Assembly: GCF_028288465.1 (NCBI RefSeq)
Contig: NZ_JAQBNR010000002.1
Span: forward strand, 1 to 64,000
Origin: Ferruginibacter sp.
GTDB taxonomy: Bacteria; Bacteroidota; Bacteroidia; Chitinophagales; Chitinophagaceae
Direction: 5' to 3'
Length of the DNA stretch: 64,000 bases
The notes beneath the pieces are model-generated. The model saw nothing but the letters and a program-made list of their open reading frames with translations. It ran no database searches and was not told the origin of the DNA. This document shows positions 8,770-17,302 of the stretch, in pieces. Positions within the stretch are counted from its first letter, which is position 1; the number at the start of each line of letters is the position of its first letter. A program made the translations under genes and the position numbers.

Positions 8770-8850
8770 TCTGTCCCGGCGGGGTTTTCACAGCAAGCAC
8801 TAACGTTAATAACAAAACTTCCGTGAAACCCCGACGTTGAATACACTGCG
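8770..8850 (+). repeat. Palindromic element R2
   Basis: CTGTCCCGGCGGGGTTTTCACAGC followed by AAGCACTAACGTTAATAACAAAACTTCCGTGAAACCCCGACG. GGGGTTTTCACAG pairs imperfectly with CGTGAAACCCC, so it can form a hairpin. It is a near-identical copy of R3. The ORF-track entry 8690-8914 (minus) is only a read-through of this repeat. Confidence 0.8.
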
Positions 8851-8992
8851 TAAACGATATCCACTCCTCTTGTGTTACAACAATACAAAAGTACATAGGG
8901 CACCAACAGGTCAATATCCCTACTGCCTTTTTTCAACAACGTTTATTATCTCATATATTTACATTCTCATCCGCGATTTTAATCTGTCCCGG

Positions 8993-9371
8993 CGGGGTTT
9001 TCACAGCAGGCACTAACGTTAATAAAATAGCTTCCGTGAAACCCCGACGCTAAATACACGACATCGATACAAGCTACCACTCTGCCACCAGCAGTAGCTT
9101 TACAAATCCAAATAATGCAAAGGCCGGTGATGTCTAACCAATTGTATTTCATAAAACGCATCGCTGCTGAGTTCATACTCAACAAAATCCTTTGCCAGCA
9201 TCCACTTCCCGTTGAAAATATATTGCTGTGCGTTAATTTATTGCCATAAGATAAAGCTAACAAAACCGTAGAACGGGTACAACCTAATTGTATATTTGCT
9301 CAGCGTCGGGGTTTCACGGTAAGCGCATTCTAATTGTTGATGCAAGCTGTGAAAACCCCGCCGGGACAGAA
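8993..9371. mobile_element. Complete MITE-like palindromic element (R3 + R4)
   Basis: The left end CTGTCCCGGCGGGGTTTTCACAGC (8994) and the right end GCTGTGAAAACCCCGCCGGGACAG (ending 9369) are exact reverse complements, a perfect 24-bp terminal inverted repeat. AAT flanks both ends and may be a 3-bp target duplication. The inside (about 330 bp) carries no credible gene; the 94-aa minus ORF 8979-9263 is a by-product of the repeat. Interior blocks (TTTACAAATCCA, AAAACCGTAGAACGGGT) recur in R5-R7. This is the pattern of a non-autonomous element mobilised in trans. No transposase is present in the window. Confidence 0.7.
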
Positions 9372-9388
9372 TCAAACCACCTTTAGCA

Positions 9389-10522
9389 ATGACAGCAGAA
9401 AGATACTATAAACCAGAGTTGGATATCCTACGCTTATGTGCATTTCTGTTTGTATTCTTTACGCACCGGATGGACCTTGCACCCATTGATCCCGATAAAT
9501 ATTATTGGGAACACCACCTCAGTTTAGTAGGCGTATTCGGCGTACCGCTCTTCTTTTTAAGTGCATTTTTAATTACAGAATTGCTTACCAAAGAAAACGA
9601 CCAGTTCGGAAAAATCAGCATTCAATCGTTTTATATCCGGCGAATACTGCGCATATGGCCGCTGTATTTTACCTTCTTCTTTGGAATGGTTTTAATCACA
9701 CAATTCACTGACCTGTTTGGGCATATTACGCCTAACACACAACTTGCATTCAGTTTATTTTCCGGCAACTGGTATATTACTTTTCACCATTGGCTACCCT
9801 CCTATCCCATAAACCCACTCTGGAGCATTTCTGTAGAAGAGCAACTCTATATTTTACTTCCCCTGGCTATTTTTTATACTGGTAAAAAGGGGCTGAAGGT
9901 TTTTGCTTTTGTTGCGCTGGCAGCCGCGTATTTAGCAATCCTGTATTATTCCCGGAAACCCACGCAGGGATTCAGTGGGGAGTGGACAAACAGCTTTGTA
10001 CAGTTCCAGTTTTTTTCGGCAGGAATGCTTTTATCCATTTATATGAAAGGCTGGCAGCCCGGCTGGCCTTTTGCAGCACGGTTTGTACTCTTCATAGCAG
10101 GTCTTATTTGCTGGTTAATTGCCTCTATCGTGTGCGAAGTTCATGCTGATTCCCCGCATACTTCCACTACCCTGCAGGCCATCATTGGCTGGTTGCTGAT
10201 CCTCTCTGGCGTAATACTGTTCTTCCTGTCGTTGTATGGTGCACCTCAAAAATACATGCCATGTACGCTGGCATACCTCGGCCGTATATCCTACGGAATG
10301 TATATCTTTCACATAACGATGTTTTGGATTATTTACCACATATTTAAAAATGAACTGGCATCATTCAGCAATATGATTGGCCTGGCTGAATGGAAAAATG
10401 AGGTGGGTTTTGTAATCGCGTTTGTCGCCACGCTGCTTATTGCACTGCTATCTTACCGTTTTCTTGAAAAGCCATTTTTACGCCTCAAAAGACGGTTCAC
10501 ATTCATTCCGTCAAGAGATTAG
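9389..10522 (+). CDS. Acyltransferase family 3 (OafA/YrhL-like) membrane protein
   Basis: A 377-aa integral membrane O-acyltransferase. The start 'YKPELDILRLCAFLFVFFTHRMD' carries the conserved helix-1 histidine; 'FYIRRILRIWPLYF' and 'WSISVEEQLYILLPL' are family hallmarks. About ten membrane helices are visible, ending in 'LEKPFLRLKRRF'. Family members transfer acetyl or succinyl groups to sugars of lipopolysaccharide, capsule or other glycans; the acceptor here is unknown. The gene stands alone, bracketed by palindromic elements (8993-9371 and 10587-10820), so its surroundings were shaped by repeat insertion. The ATG at 9389 is 18 bp from the left element. Confidence 0.88.
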   Translation: MTAERYYKPELDILRLCAFLFVFFTHRMDLAPIDPDKYYWEHHLSLVGVFGVPLFFLSAFLITELLTKENDQFGKISIQSFYIRRILRIWPLYFTFFFGMVLITQFTDLFGHITPNTQLAFSLFSGNWYITFHHWLPSYPINPLWSISVEEQLYILLPLAIFYTGKKGLKVFAFVALAAAYLAILYYSRKPTQGFSGEWTNSFVQFQFFSAGMLLSIYMKGWQPGWPFAARFVLFIAGLICWLIASIVCEVHADSPHTSTTLQAIIGWLLILSGVILFFLSLYGAPQKYMPCTLAYLGRISYGMYIFHITMFWIIYHIFKNELASFSNMIGLAEWKNEVGFVIAFVATLLIALLSYRFLEKPFLRLKRRFTFIPSRD

Positions 10523-10586
10523 CGGTCTGGAAACATCCTGTCGCCGTAGTTGGTGTACTCCCATCCGATTTCTTTCGGTCGTTTTT

Positions 10587-10820
10587 TTGCAGCAGCACTA
10601 AAAGTAATAATACAGCTTGCGTAAAACCCCGACGTTGACTAAGCTGCAGCCGTAAAAGAGGCAACTTTCTAAAACGCCCGCACTTTACCAATACTGTAAG
10701 ATAACGACTAAAAAACCGTAGAACGGGTGCAAGCGAATGGTTGATTTGCTCAGCGTCATGGTTGTACGGTAAGCACTTTATAACTGTTGATGTAAGCTGG
10801 GAAATCCCGCCGGCACAAAA
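10587..10820. mobile_element. Degenerate MITE-like element (R5 + R6)
   Basis: R5 (AGCAGCACTAAAAGTAATAATACAGCTTGCGTAAAACCCCGACGTTGA) and the inverted R6 (CAGCGTCATGGTTGTACGGTAAGCAC...GGGAAATCCCGCCGGCAC) form a shorter, mutated version of 8993-9371. The block AAACCGTAGAACGGGTGCAA is shared with 9260-9281. The left CTGTCCCGGCGGGG end is missing. The rest of 10523-11164 holds only repeat-like DNA; the ORF 10503-10841 (minus) is not a gene. Confidence 0.65.
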
Positions 10821-11032
10821 GACCGACAGATCACCCTTCATTTAAAAGACATAAATCTTAGCTCAATTGCCACATACTAATACTGCATTTTCTTCAACAT
10901 TGATCTGGCATCCCTACGTTATATCTACGTTAGCTAACGTAGATGTATACAACATGTCAGCTATCAGCTGCGAAGAAGGTGGGAATGATCTGCCCCCTTA
11001 CCAATAAAAAATAAACCGCATGCTTTACAAAT

Positions 11033-11120
11033 TCTGTCCCGGAAGTGTTTTCACAGCTAGTACTAACAGTAATAAGACAGCTTCCGGGAAATCCCCGACG
11101 CTGATTAAACTACGTATATA
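11033..11120 (+). repeat. Palindromic element R7
   Basis: TCTGTCCCGGAAGTGTTTTCACAGCTAGTACTAACAGTAATAAGACAGCTTCCGGGAAATCCCCGACGCTGA is a diverged copy of R2/R3. It is followed by ATAAAAGAGGCGCTTCCTAAA, which also follows R5. It lies next to the stop codon of the MORN gene on the other strand. Confidence 0.7.
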
Positions 11121-11164
11121 AAAGAGGCGCTTCCTAAACCACTATCACGCTACAAATCCAGATG

Positions 11165-12436
11165 TTACCAATAATACGAATACTCTTCCCGGATGTATTT
11201 TTTTAATTTTTTCTTCGAGGCCTTTAACAGGGAGACAAACTTATCTTTTGTTAAAGTAGAAAAAAACAATTCGTTGTTCACCATATCTTTCATGGAAGCG
11301 GGCACAAACTCTTTCATATTTACAGAATAAAGGTATATGGTATGATACCCTTCGATGGCCACTGACCCCATACCCGGCATCTGGATATTGTGAAACTTAC
11401 TCAGCAGAAAAATAATGAATTCCTTTTCCTTATCAATAATACCATTTCCCGTAACGGTGATATTTTCGGGATAACCGTTATCACCAATCTTAAATTCAAT
11501 ACTGCCATCAATTTCCTTGTGCTGATAGTCGAGCCGGTTACTGTTATTTTCCAGTGTATGAATCACGAACAACAATGCATTTTCAAATGTGCTGTCCTTT
11601 ACAATTATCTCAGCAGCTTTACGATTCAGCAAATATCTTCTAAGGGCCAGATCACCGGTTGAATCGCCACCCTTGCGAAAAAAATCATCATAGGCCATCC
11701 GCTCGGTTATAAAAATTTTAGATGGCTCAAAATTGTAATCTTCATACCTGGTTGTTGATTGCAGGCCATAATAATTGCCTGCCAATATTTTTCTCTTAAA
11801 TTCACCAGCGTCATTGTATTTTTCCTTAAACAACATCACATCGTCATAGCCTTGCCTTACCCGGTAAAATTTCCACACGCCTGATCTGTTGCCATTCAAA
11901 AATTTACCATCTACCATATACCCTGAACTGTTAATACTTTTGGAGCTGGTGAACCATTCAAAATCGCCGGTTCCATTTTGCAGGGTATTTTTACCATCAG
12001 CTGTAGTATACTGAACAAACTGAAAGTCTTTCTCATCACCATCAAAAATAATGATTGCTCTTACGCGTCCATTGTCGTAATACCATTGCCAGGCGCCCCG
12101 CATTTTATCGTTTTCATATCTTCCCATCATCCTTAATTTACCGTTGGGATAATAAAATTTGAACAACCCGGTTTTGTATCCGTCTTCTGTATACTGGCCT
12201 TCCATCAGCAAGGTATCGGCCATACTGTAGTCTTTTATTTTACCGGTAAAAAACCAAAAAGAATCAATGGCGAGTGTACCTATTCTGTAATTGGTTGCAA
12301 TTGATTTTTCACAAATCTGCCAGCCACTGTTATAAAAAATGGTATCGGTTATTTTCTGCGCAAAAATGATCGCAGGAAGAGCGATGGAAATAAAAATGGT
12401 TATTGAGGTGCGGAGTAAGCTGGGCTTAATTTTCAT
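11165..12436 (-). CDS. Secreted MORN-repeat protein with TonB-C-like end
   Basis: About 423 aa with an N-terminal signal peptide ending near 'IIFAQ'. The middle has MORN/YwqK-type repeats: 'GLFKFYYPNGKLRMMGRYENDKMRGAWQWYYDNGRVRA' and 'GNRSGVWKFYRV'. The C-terminal 'IEFKIGDNGYPENITVTGNG...' resembles a TonB C-terminal fold seen in many Bacteroidota envelope proteins. YwqK-type proteins are often labelled toxin antidotes, but an exported copy with no toxin gene beside it does not support that here. The track start (12442) is TTG; ATG at 12436 is preferred. It stands alone, and repeats lie on both sides. Function unknown. Confidence 0.75.
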   Translation of the reverse strand: MKIKPSLLRTSITIFISIALPAIIFAQKITDTIFYNSGWQICEKSIATNYRIGTLAIDSFWFFTGKIKDYSMADTLLMEGQYTEDGYKTGLFKFYYPNGKLRMMGRYENDKMRGAWQWYYDNGRVRAIIIFDGDEKDFQFVQYTTADGKNTLQNGTGDFEWFTSSKSINSSGYMVDGKFLNGNRSGVWKFYRVRQGYDDVMLFKEKYNDAGEFKRKILAGNYYGLQSTTRYEDYNFEPSKIFITERMAYDDFFRKGGDSTGDLALRRYLLNRKAAEIIVKDSTFENALLFVIHTLENNSNRLDYQHKEIDGSIEFKIGDNGYPENITVTGNGIIDKEKEFIIFLLSKFHNIQMPGMGSVAIEGYHTIYLYSVNMKEFVPASMKDMVNNELFFSTLTKDKFVSLLKASKKKLKKYIREEYSYYW

Positions 12437-12442
12437 AGACAA

Positions 12443-12908
12443 ATAAATTAGACATAGCTAAGATAATAAAAAAGTCATCATTCTATAATTAAAGACCTTA
12501 TTGGCAGCAAATTATTTTTGCCGAGATGAAGTACAACAGCAAACCCGAACGTTGCTACGACCTCTTTATATTTTAACAGTACTTTCATAGAATCGGACAG
12601 CCGTAAAACGCTATCGAATGCAATTGGTTGTACGACCTCAAAATAAAAAATGGAATTTCCGGCGAAAGGATAGAACCGCTGATCATTAAAAATGAAAACA
12701 TTATTAAATGCCCGACGTTATCGTTAGAGAATAAGGAAAGCAAAAAGTGGGAGTTCTGTCACGGCGCGGCTTTCACACTAAATTTAACAAAGTAAATCTG
12801 TAATAAAAGATTAAGAAAATCCCAACTCAAATATTCAGGACGGTAAACCCTGGATTTATTTAAAGGCTTTAAAGTATTGAAGATCGTTTATTTCATCACC
12901 TTTGCAGT
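12443..12908. other. 466-bp intergenic region with decayed repeat fragments
   Basis: No ORF is credible. TTCTGTCACGGCGCGGCTTTCACAC (12754-12778) is a diverged left terminus of the CTGTCCCGGCGGGGTTTTCACAG element. AAACCCGAACGTTGCTAC (about 12540) resembles the element's AAACCCCGACGTTGAATAC. ACCTTTGC a few bases before the ATG at 12909 resembles a -7 box for the downstream oxidoreductase. Confidence 0.45.
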
Positions 12909-13934
12909 ATGCAGCAGTTTGATACTTTAATAGTGGGCCAGGGCATTGCCGGTTCGCTGGTCGCATACCAACTGCACAAACAACATCGAACATTCAGGGT
13001 ATTGGATGCGGGGCATGACAGCAGCGCCAGCAGGGTTGCGGCTGGTATGTTCACGCCTGTTTCCGGCAAAAGAAAAACCATTCACAAGGCGTTTTTTGAC
13101 CGGCTGAAAATGGCTGTTGAAACGTACAGGGAAATAGAATTGCTGCTGGGAAAACGCATTCTGCATATAGAAAATGTATATCAGTTGTTTGAAGACGAAG
13201 CAGAAAAAAAATTGCTTGCCGGTAAAATGCTGTTACCGGAATACAAGGATGTTTTTGTGAAGAAAGTACCAGCACCAGATGGCATCAACAACGGGCTGGG
13301 TGGAATTATCATCAAATATTCCGGCTGGGTTGACTGCCCGTTATTCATAGCAAGCTTCCGGCAATGGCTGCACAATAGTGAACTGTTAATTGCTGAACTC
13401 CTTGATTATTCATCCCTGCAAATAAACAGTGCCTTCTTTCAATACAACGGCCTGCAATTCCAAAACATAGTTTTTTGCGAAGGCTTTCGTGCTGTTGGTA
13501 ATCCTTTTTTTAATGAACCCATGATTCCCTGCAAAGGCGATATTATCAGCATCGCTGCAGGCGGCAACAACACAAGCGGCATCATCAAAAAAAATGCATT
13601 TTATATGTTGCCTGCGATGGATGGTATGAGCAAGGTGGGTGCCACCTTTAAATGGCACAACAGTGATGAGGCTTTGTATGAAACGGACCGGGATGAACTG
13701 GAACAGGCAGCAACTGCCATGCTGGATGGCGCCGGTTGTAAAACAATGCACCATCAATCAGCCATCAGGGCCACCACACCAGGCCAGCAGGTAATTGCCA
13801 AACAGCATCCTACCATAAAAAACATGTTTATGCTGAACGGGCTGGGTACAAAAGGAATCCTGCTCGGGCCTTGCTATTCGGCACAACTGGTACAGACCAT
13901 ACCGGAGGCTAGTCCGTCCGGCAACCCATTTTAA
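12909..13934 (+). CDS. FAD-dependent oxidoreductase (DAO/DadA-like)
   Basis: A 341-aa protein of the D-amino-acid/glycine oxidase (DAO) fold. It has the N-terminal dinucleotide-binding motif 'IVGQGIAGSLVAYQLHKQ' (GxGxxG) followed by an acidic strand end ('RVLDAG'), then 'SRVAAGMFTPVSGKR'. The C-terminal part has 'GLGTKGILLGPCYSAQLV', typical of the second FAD contact. Members oxidise amines of amino acids or modified tRNA bases (MnmC-like). It is somewhat short and lacks the MnmC methyltransferase domain, so a free amino acid substrate is likelier, though this is inference. Single-gene unit; ATG at 12909 follows a Bacteroidota-type CACCTTTGC box. Confidence 0.82.
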   Translation: MQQFDTLIVGQGIAGSLVAYQLHKQHRTFRVLDAGHDSSASRVAAGMFTPVSGKRKTIHKAFFDRLKMAVETYREIELLLGKRILHIENVYQLFEDEAEKKLLAGKMLLPEYKDVFVKKVPAPDGINNGLGGIIIKYSGWVDCPLFIASFRQWLHNSELLIAELLDYSSLQINSAFFQYNGLQFQNIVFCEGFRAVGNPFFNEPMIPCKGDIISIAAGGNNTSGIIKKNAFYMLPAMDGMSKVGATFKWHNSDEALYETDRDELEQAATAMLDGAGCKTMHHQSAIRATTPGQQVIAKQHPTIKNMFMLNGLGTKGILLGPCYSAQLVQTIPEASPSGNPF

Positions 13935-14259
13935 TTTTGTTTCAACTGATTTTTTATAGCTACGCTAAAAACAATAATACACCTTCCGCTATGTCCTGGC
14001 ATTAATAATTTGCGCAAGGCACCCCAGAATAAATTCCACATCAACACCGGGTTAAAAATCAATAAACACAGATACACCTAATGTTTCACAAAACTTATAT
14101 TAAAAACAACACAACGCTCGTGATTCAGAATGAGTAACACTCTTATTTTTGCCCGGACATTATGAAAAATGACATTTTATAAAGTATTTTTGGAGGGTAG
14201 CACACAACCTTAACGCAGCACTATTTTTATTAAAGATGTCATAAATAAAAAACTGATCT
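13935..14259. other. 325-bp intergenic region, possible repeat trace
   Basis: No gene seen. GCTACGCTAAAAACAATAATACACCTTCCG (about 13960-13990) vaguely resembles the core of the palindromic elements. The remainder is AT-rich leader DNA for the lipoprotein gene at 14260. Confidence 0.35.
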
Positions 14260-14964
14260 GTGAAACCTATTTATAAAATATTACTGGCTATATTTTCGAT
14301 CGCCCTATTTATAAACGCCTGTAAAAAGCAAGCGCCCGTTTGCACAGGTAATTGTGAGACAATGAATGCAAACGGAAGTGTGATCAATAAACTGACCAAC
14401 ACCGGTGCAGCCGGTGTTCCGGTTTCACTAAGCTGGGTAAAATTTGTTGGAGTCTTTTCTCAAAGCGAAATAATTACTACCGTAAATTCCAAAGCCGATG
14501 GTTCATTTAACTTTACCTCAAACATTGACACGACCTACTTTTCCAAAGGTTATTTTCTTTCAGTAAGTATTGGCAAAAGCAACGACTATATAATACTGGG
14601 ATATTCAGGCAACATTGAAACAAGGACCTATTCTTTTGACCAAAACGCTTTTCAGCATAAACAATTTGAAGTTTACAAAAAAGCAACGCTTAAAATAAGA
14701 TTGCACAGAACATTCAATGATACTTTTAAGAGTTATGCAATAACACACGCTAATGTAACGGAAGATTATTTATATGATTATAATGTGCAATCGCCACAAG
14801 AAGTAATTGACAGAAACACCAGCGAAATCAATGTTGAGACAGTTGCTGATGTTTATACAAAAATCAATACGGTAAAAACGTTTGCAAATGGTACATCCAC
14901 TGTAACACTTGACTCTGTTAAATGCACCACCAGTGCTCCGGGCATTTATGAGGTCACTTTCTGA
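14260..14964 (+). CDS. Hypothetical lipoprotein
   Basis: A 234-aa protein of unknown function. It starts at GTG with 'KPIYKILLAIFSIALFINACKKQ', a signal with lipobox 'FINAC' giving a lipidated Cys around residue 21. A carboxypeptidase-regulatory-like beta-sandwich is suggested by 'INKLTNTGAAGVPVSLSWVKF...SKADGSFNFTSNIDT'; such domains are common in Bacteroidota surface proteins. No catalytic motif is visible. There is no operon partner; the following gene is on the opposite strand. A start downstream would lose the signal sequence, so GTG is accepted. Confidence 0.65.
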   Translation: MKPIYKILLAIFSIALFINACKKQAPVCTGNCETMNANGSVINKLTNTGAAGVPVSLSWVKFVGVFSQSEIITTVNSKADGSFNFTSNIDTTYFSKGYFLSVSIGKSNDYIILGYSGNIETRTYSFDQNAFQHKQFEVYKKATLKIRLHRTFNDTFKSYAITHANVTEDYLYDYNVQSPQEVIDRNTSEINVETVADVYTKINTVKTFANGTSTVTLDSVKCTTSAPGIYEVTF

Positions 14965-15185
14965 AAGGCAACCTGCGACAAAAGGGCTTTGGGCAATTGG
15001 GGTTAGCTGGAAAAAATAATTAAATGCAGTACATATCCACGCGCTATATCGGCAGTGAGCACTTTGGCCCGGCCCCTTTCCCGAAGTATTCAATAATAAC
15101 GCAACATCCAAAAAATCTACCTGTTAAATTCCCTGCATCAATAGAATGGTACTCTCCTTTTACCAGCTACCTAAAAAAGTCCAGC

Positions 15186-15794
15186 TCATTCACCTGCTTT
15201 AACAATTCTATCCGGCTCTTTACTTATGGCAGCTTTATGCAGTACAATTTTTTCACCTGCTATATCTACACTTAATTCTACCCAGCCATTATAGCGTTTG
15301 CCATTTTCGTTAACCTGGTAAGGAAGATAATTATGCACTGCATTTTTCCAGTGCCCTTCCCAAACATCGGGTGCGGTAAAAGAAATGATCTTCTGCACAA
15401 GCAAAATGGATGACAATTCAAACCAATGATATCCATTAAAATCTTCCGGTACAATTGATTGCCCATTTTTCATTACAGGCACTTCTTCATTATCATTGAC
15501 AGGCAGGTTTATTTTTATATTACTTGTTATTAAAAACTGCAGTTTATCCACCTGGTAAACCGGATCACCAACCAGTAAGGTTGTGAAAGCAAGGTCCGGA
15601 CGGCTATCATGATTTACGTCCATAAAAAAGCCGGGTGTATTCGCTTTAATTTCCCTGTTATTAAGATTAAAATACTCCATTTCCGGGCGGGGTACAGCCG
15701 GTGTATCTTTCGTTTCCTTTTTGCACGACACCAGGGTCAACATCACCACAATACAGCACAAAGTTTGCAAGCCGGAAGTAAATCTGCTTGGCAT
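15186..15794 (-). CDS. Hypothetical lipoprotein
   Basis: A 202-aa protein with an N-terminal hydrophobic segment and lipobox 'TLVSC' followed by 'KKETKD', so it is probably anchored in the outer membrane. 'MDVNHDSRPDLAFTTLLV' resembles a VCBS/FG-GAP-type Asp-rich loop ('D.N.D..PDL'), but only one copy is seen. It faces the preceding lipoprotein gene convergently. Function not recognised. Confidence 0.65.
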   Translation of the reverse strand: MPSRFTSGLQTLCCIVVMLTLVSCKKETKDTPAVPRPEMEYFNLNNREIKANTPGFFMDVNHDSRPDLAFTTLLVGDPVYQVDKLQFLITSNIKINLPVNDNEEVPVMKNGQSIVPEDFNGYHWFELSSILLVQKIISFTAPDVWEGHWKNAVHNYLPYQVNENGKRYNGWVELSVDIAGEKIVLHKAAISKEPDRIVKAGE

Positions 15795-16061
15795 AAATAA
15801 ATTTTACCCAAAAGTATTTTTAAAATTACAAAGATCATTGTCAAATGCATGAATTGATGAATTACGAAGATCGATTGTTAAAATCAGCTACCAGTTCTGC
15901 GGGCATTCACGGCACACACAAATAAACAACGGGGAAACTGAACCAAGGGGAGATTCTTTAAAACGAAGGCGCCCTTTGGGTTAAAGCAAAAGGTATAATT
16001 CGAAGTGCTCAATTAACCGTGACTGCTTTCAGCATGCACAAATCATTGCACTCAGAAAAAT
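15795..16061. other. Intergenic region without recognised features
   Basis: Between the lipoprotein start and the tRNA terminator I see no ORF, repeat or strong promoter beyond general AT-richness. Confidence 0.4.
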
Positions 16062-16089
16062 AAAAAAGGTGACTATACAATAGCCACCT
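16062..16089 (-). terminator. Intrinsic terminator of tRNA-Ala
   Basis: On the minus strand AGGTGGCTATTGTATAGTCACCT forms a stem (AGGTG-CTAT / ATAG-CACCT) and is followed by TTTTTTA. It lies 13 bp downstream of the tRNA 3' end. Confidence 0.75.
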
Positions 16090-16101
16090 GCATGCTTCTG
16101 G

Positions 16102-16174
<73 letters not shown>

Positions 16175-16320
16175 AAACGGATTGCAAATATATATGCATT
16201 GTCAGTTGCTTCAAAATCATTTTTTTTATGGATGGATGAATTGAGCCAGCTAACAGGCGTATCTGGTCACTTTTTTGCCGCCACAAAAAAAACCAGTAGG
16301 TTTGACCCCAATTGAAAAAG

Positions 16321-17064
16321 ATGATGGAAGAAGAAAAGAAGGCAGCTGTAAAAGCGGAGATTAAGTTTTTGGCAGGACCCCAAAACCGGTGGAAAGAGCT
16401 GCAGTTTGCAATAAACGTACTGTTTGAATTTATAAAGGGTTTCAGGGCACTCCATTTTGTGGGGCCTTGCGTTACCATATTTGGTTCAGCCCGTTTTAAA
16501 GACGGGCACCCCTATTTTGAAAAAACAGAAGAACTGGCGGCCCGTATTGCGCAGCTGGGGTTTACGATAATGACTGGCGGCGGTCCGGGTATTATGGAAG
16601 CGGCCAACAAAGGGGCAAAAGAGGCCGGCGGCCGCAGTGTTGGCTGCAACATTGTACTGCCGCACGAACAACAGCACAATGCTTACCTGGATAAATGGGT
16701 GAACATAAAATACTTTTTTGTACGTAAAACACTGCTGCTAAAATACTCCTACGCATTTGTAGTAATGCCGGGTGGCTTTGGAACTATGGATGAATATTTT
16801 GAAGCCCTGACGCTGATACAAACCAGAATGATCAGTGAATTTCCGATCGTTATTTTTGACACCAAGTTTCATGCGGACCTGATTGAGCACATAAATCTAA
16901 TGAAAAGAGAACTGACCATTTCGCCCGAAGACACCAGCCTGTTTCTGGTGACGGACTCTATTGATGAGGCGGTAGCCTACATTCAAAAAAACAGCATTGC
17001 CAAATTCAACCTTCAGCCGGAAAAGCCCAAACGTCCATTCAGGTGGCTCGGCGAAAAGGCCTGA
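16321..17064 (+). CDS. LOG family (TIGR00730) protein, putative nucleotide phosphoribohydrolase
   Basis: About 247 aa, Rossmann-like fold. The two family signatures are present: 'GGGPGIMEAANKGA' (about 86-99) and 'PGGFGTMDEYFE' (about 150-161). Together these form the nucleotide-binding and catalytic site of LONELY GUY-type enzymes, which release the base from nucleoside 5'-monophosphates. Bacterial members are often mis-named lysine decarboxylase. The track start (16312) is TTG; ATG at 16321 (or 16324) is preferred, ahead of a charged helix (EEEKKAAVKAE). Single-gene unit after the divergent tRNA. Cytoplasmic. Confidence 0.85.
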   Translation: MMEEEKKAAVKAEIKFLAGPQNRWKELQFAINVLFEFIKGFRALHFVGPCVTIFGSARFKDGHPYFEKTEELAARIAQLGFTIMTGGGPGIMEAANKGAKEAGGRSVGCNIVLPHEQQHNAYLDKWVNIKYFFVRKTLLLKYSYAFVVMPGGFGTMDEYFEALTLIQTRMISEFPIVIFDTKFHADLIEHINLMKRELTISPEDTSLFLVTDSIDEAVAYIQKNSIAKFNLQPEKPKRPFRWLGEKA

Positions 17065-17302
17065 AGGAGGGGATGGTGAGCGGCGGATCGTAATTGTGAA
17101 TAATAAGTTAGCACAACACTTCATAAATCAGATCATTCGCTACCATTGCCTATCGACGATCGATTATTGACAATCGACCGGTTGACTACTGCCCATTCAC
17201 CACTCCACTCACTTTCATGACAACGATCATCTCATTGCTGACGTATGTCACCTTCTTAAAAAGAAACTTATCTCAATTTTGTAGCGTTCTTTTTTTAACA
17301 AG
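17065..17302. other. Upstream region of ccoI
   Basis: No gene seen. The region contains TCAATTTTG about 25 bp before the proposed ccoI start, which resembles a -7 box (TAnnTTTG with one mismatch). It also has ATCGACGATCGATTATTGACAATCGACC, with repeated ATCGA words, that could bind a regulator. Confidence 0.35.

Noticed and set aside
8979-9263. 94-aa minus-strand ORF and similar 74-112 aa ORFs at 8690-8914 and 10503-10841
   Set aside because: They are translations of the palindromic repeat itself; similarity among them reflects the DNA repeat, not a protein family.
8621-9371. CRISPR array
   Set aside because: The repeats are long, unevenly spaced and inverted, without spacers; no cas genes.
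7066-10820. Diversity-generating retroelement
   Set aside because: No Avd-like gene, no adenine-specific variable/template repeat pair and no C-type lectin target gene in the neighbourhood.
8621-11120. Integron attC array with gene cassettes
   Set aside because: The repeats do not carry the RYYYAAC/GTTRRRY core pairs, occur in both orientations, and no integrase gene is present.
11165-12436. YwqK-type antitoxin of a toxin-antitoxin pair
   Set aside because: The protein has a signal peptide and there is no toxin gene beside it; MORN repeats alone do not show this role.
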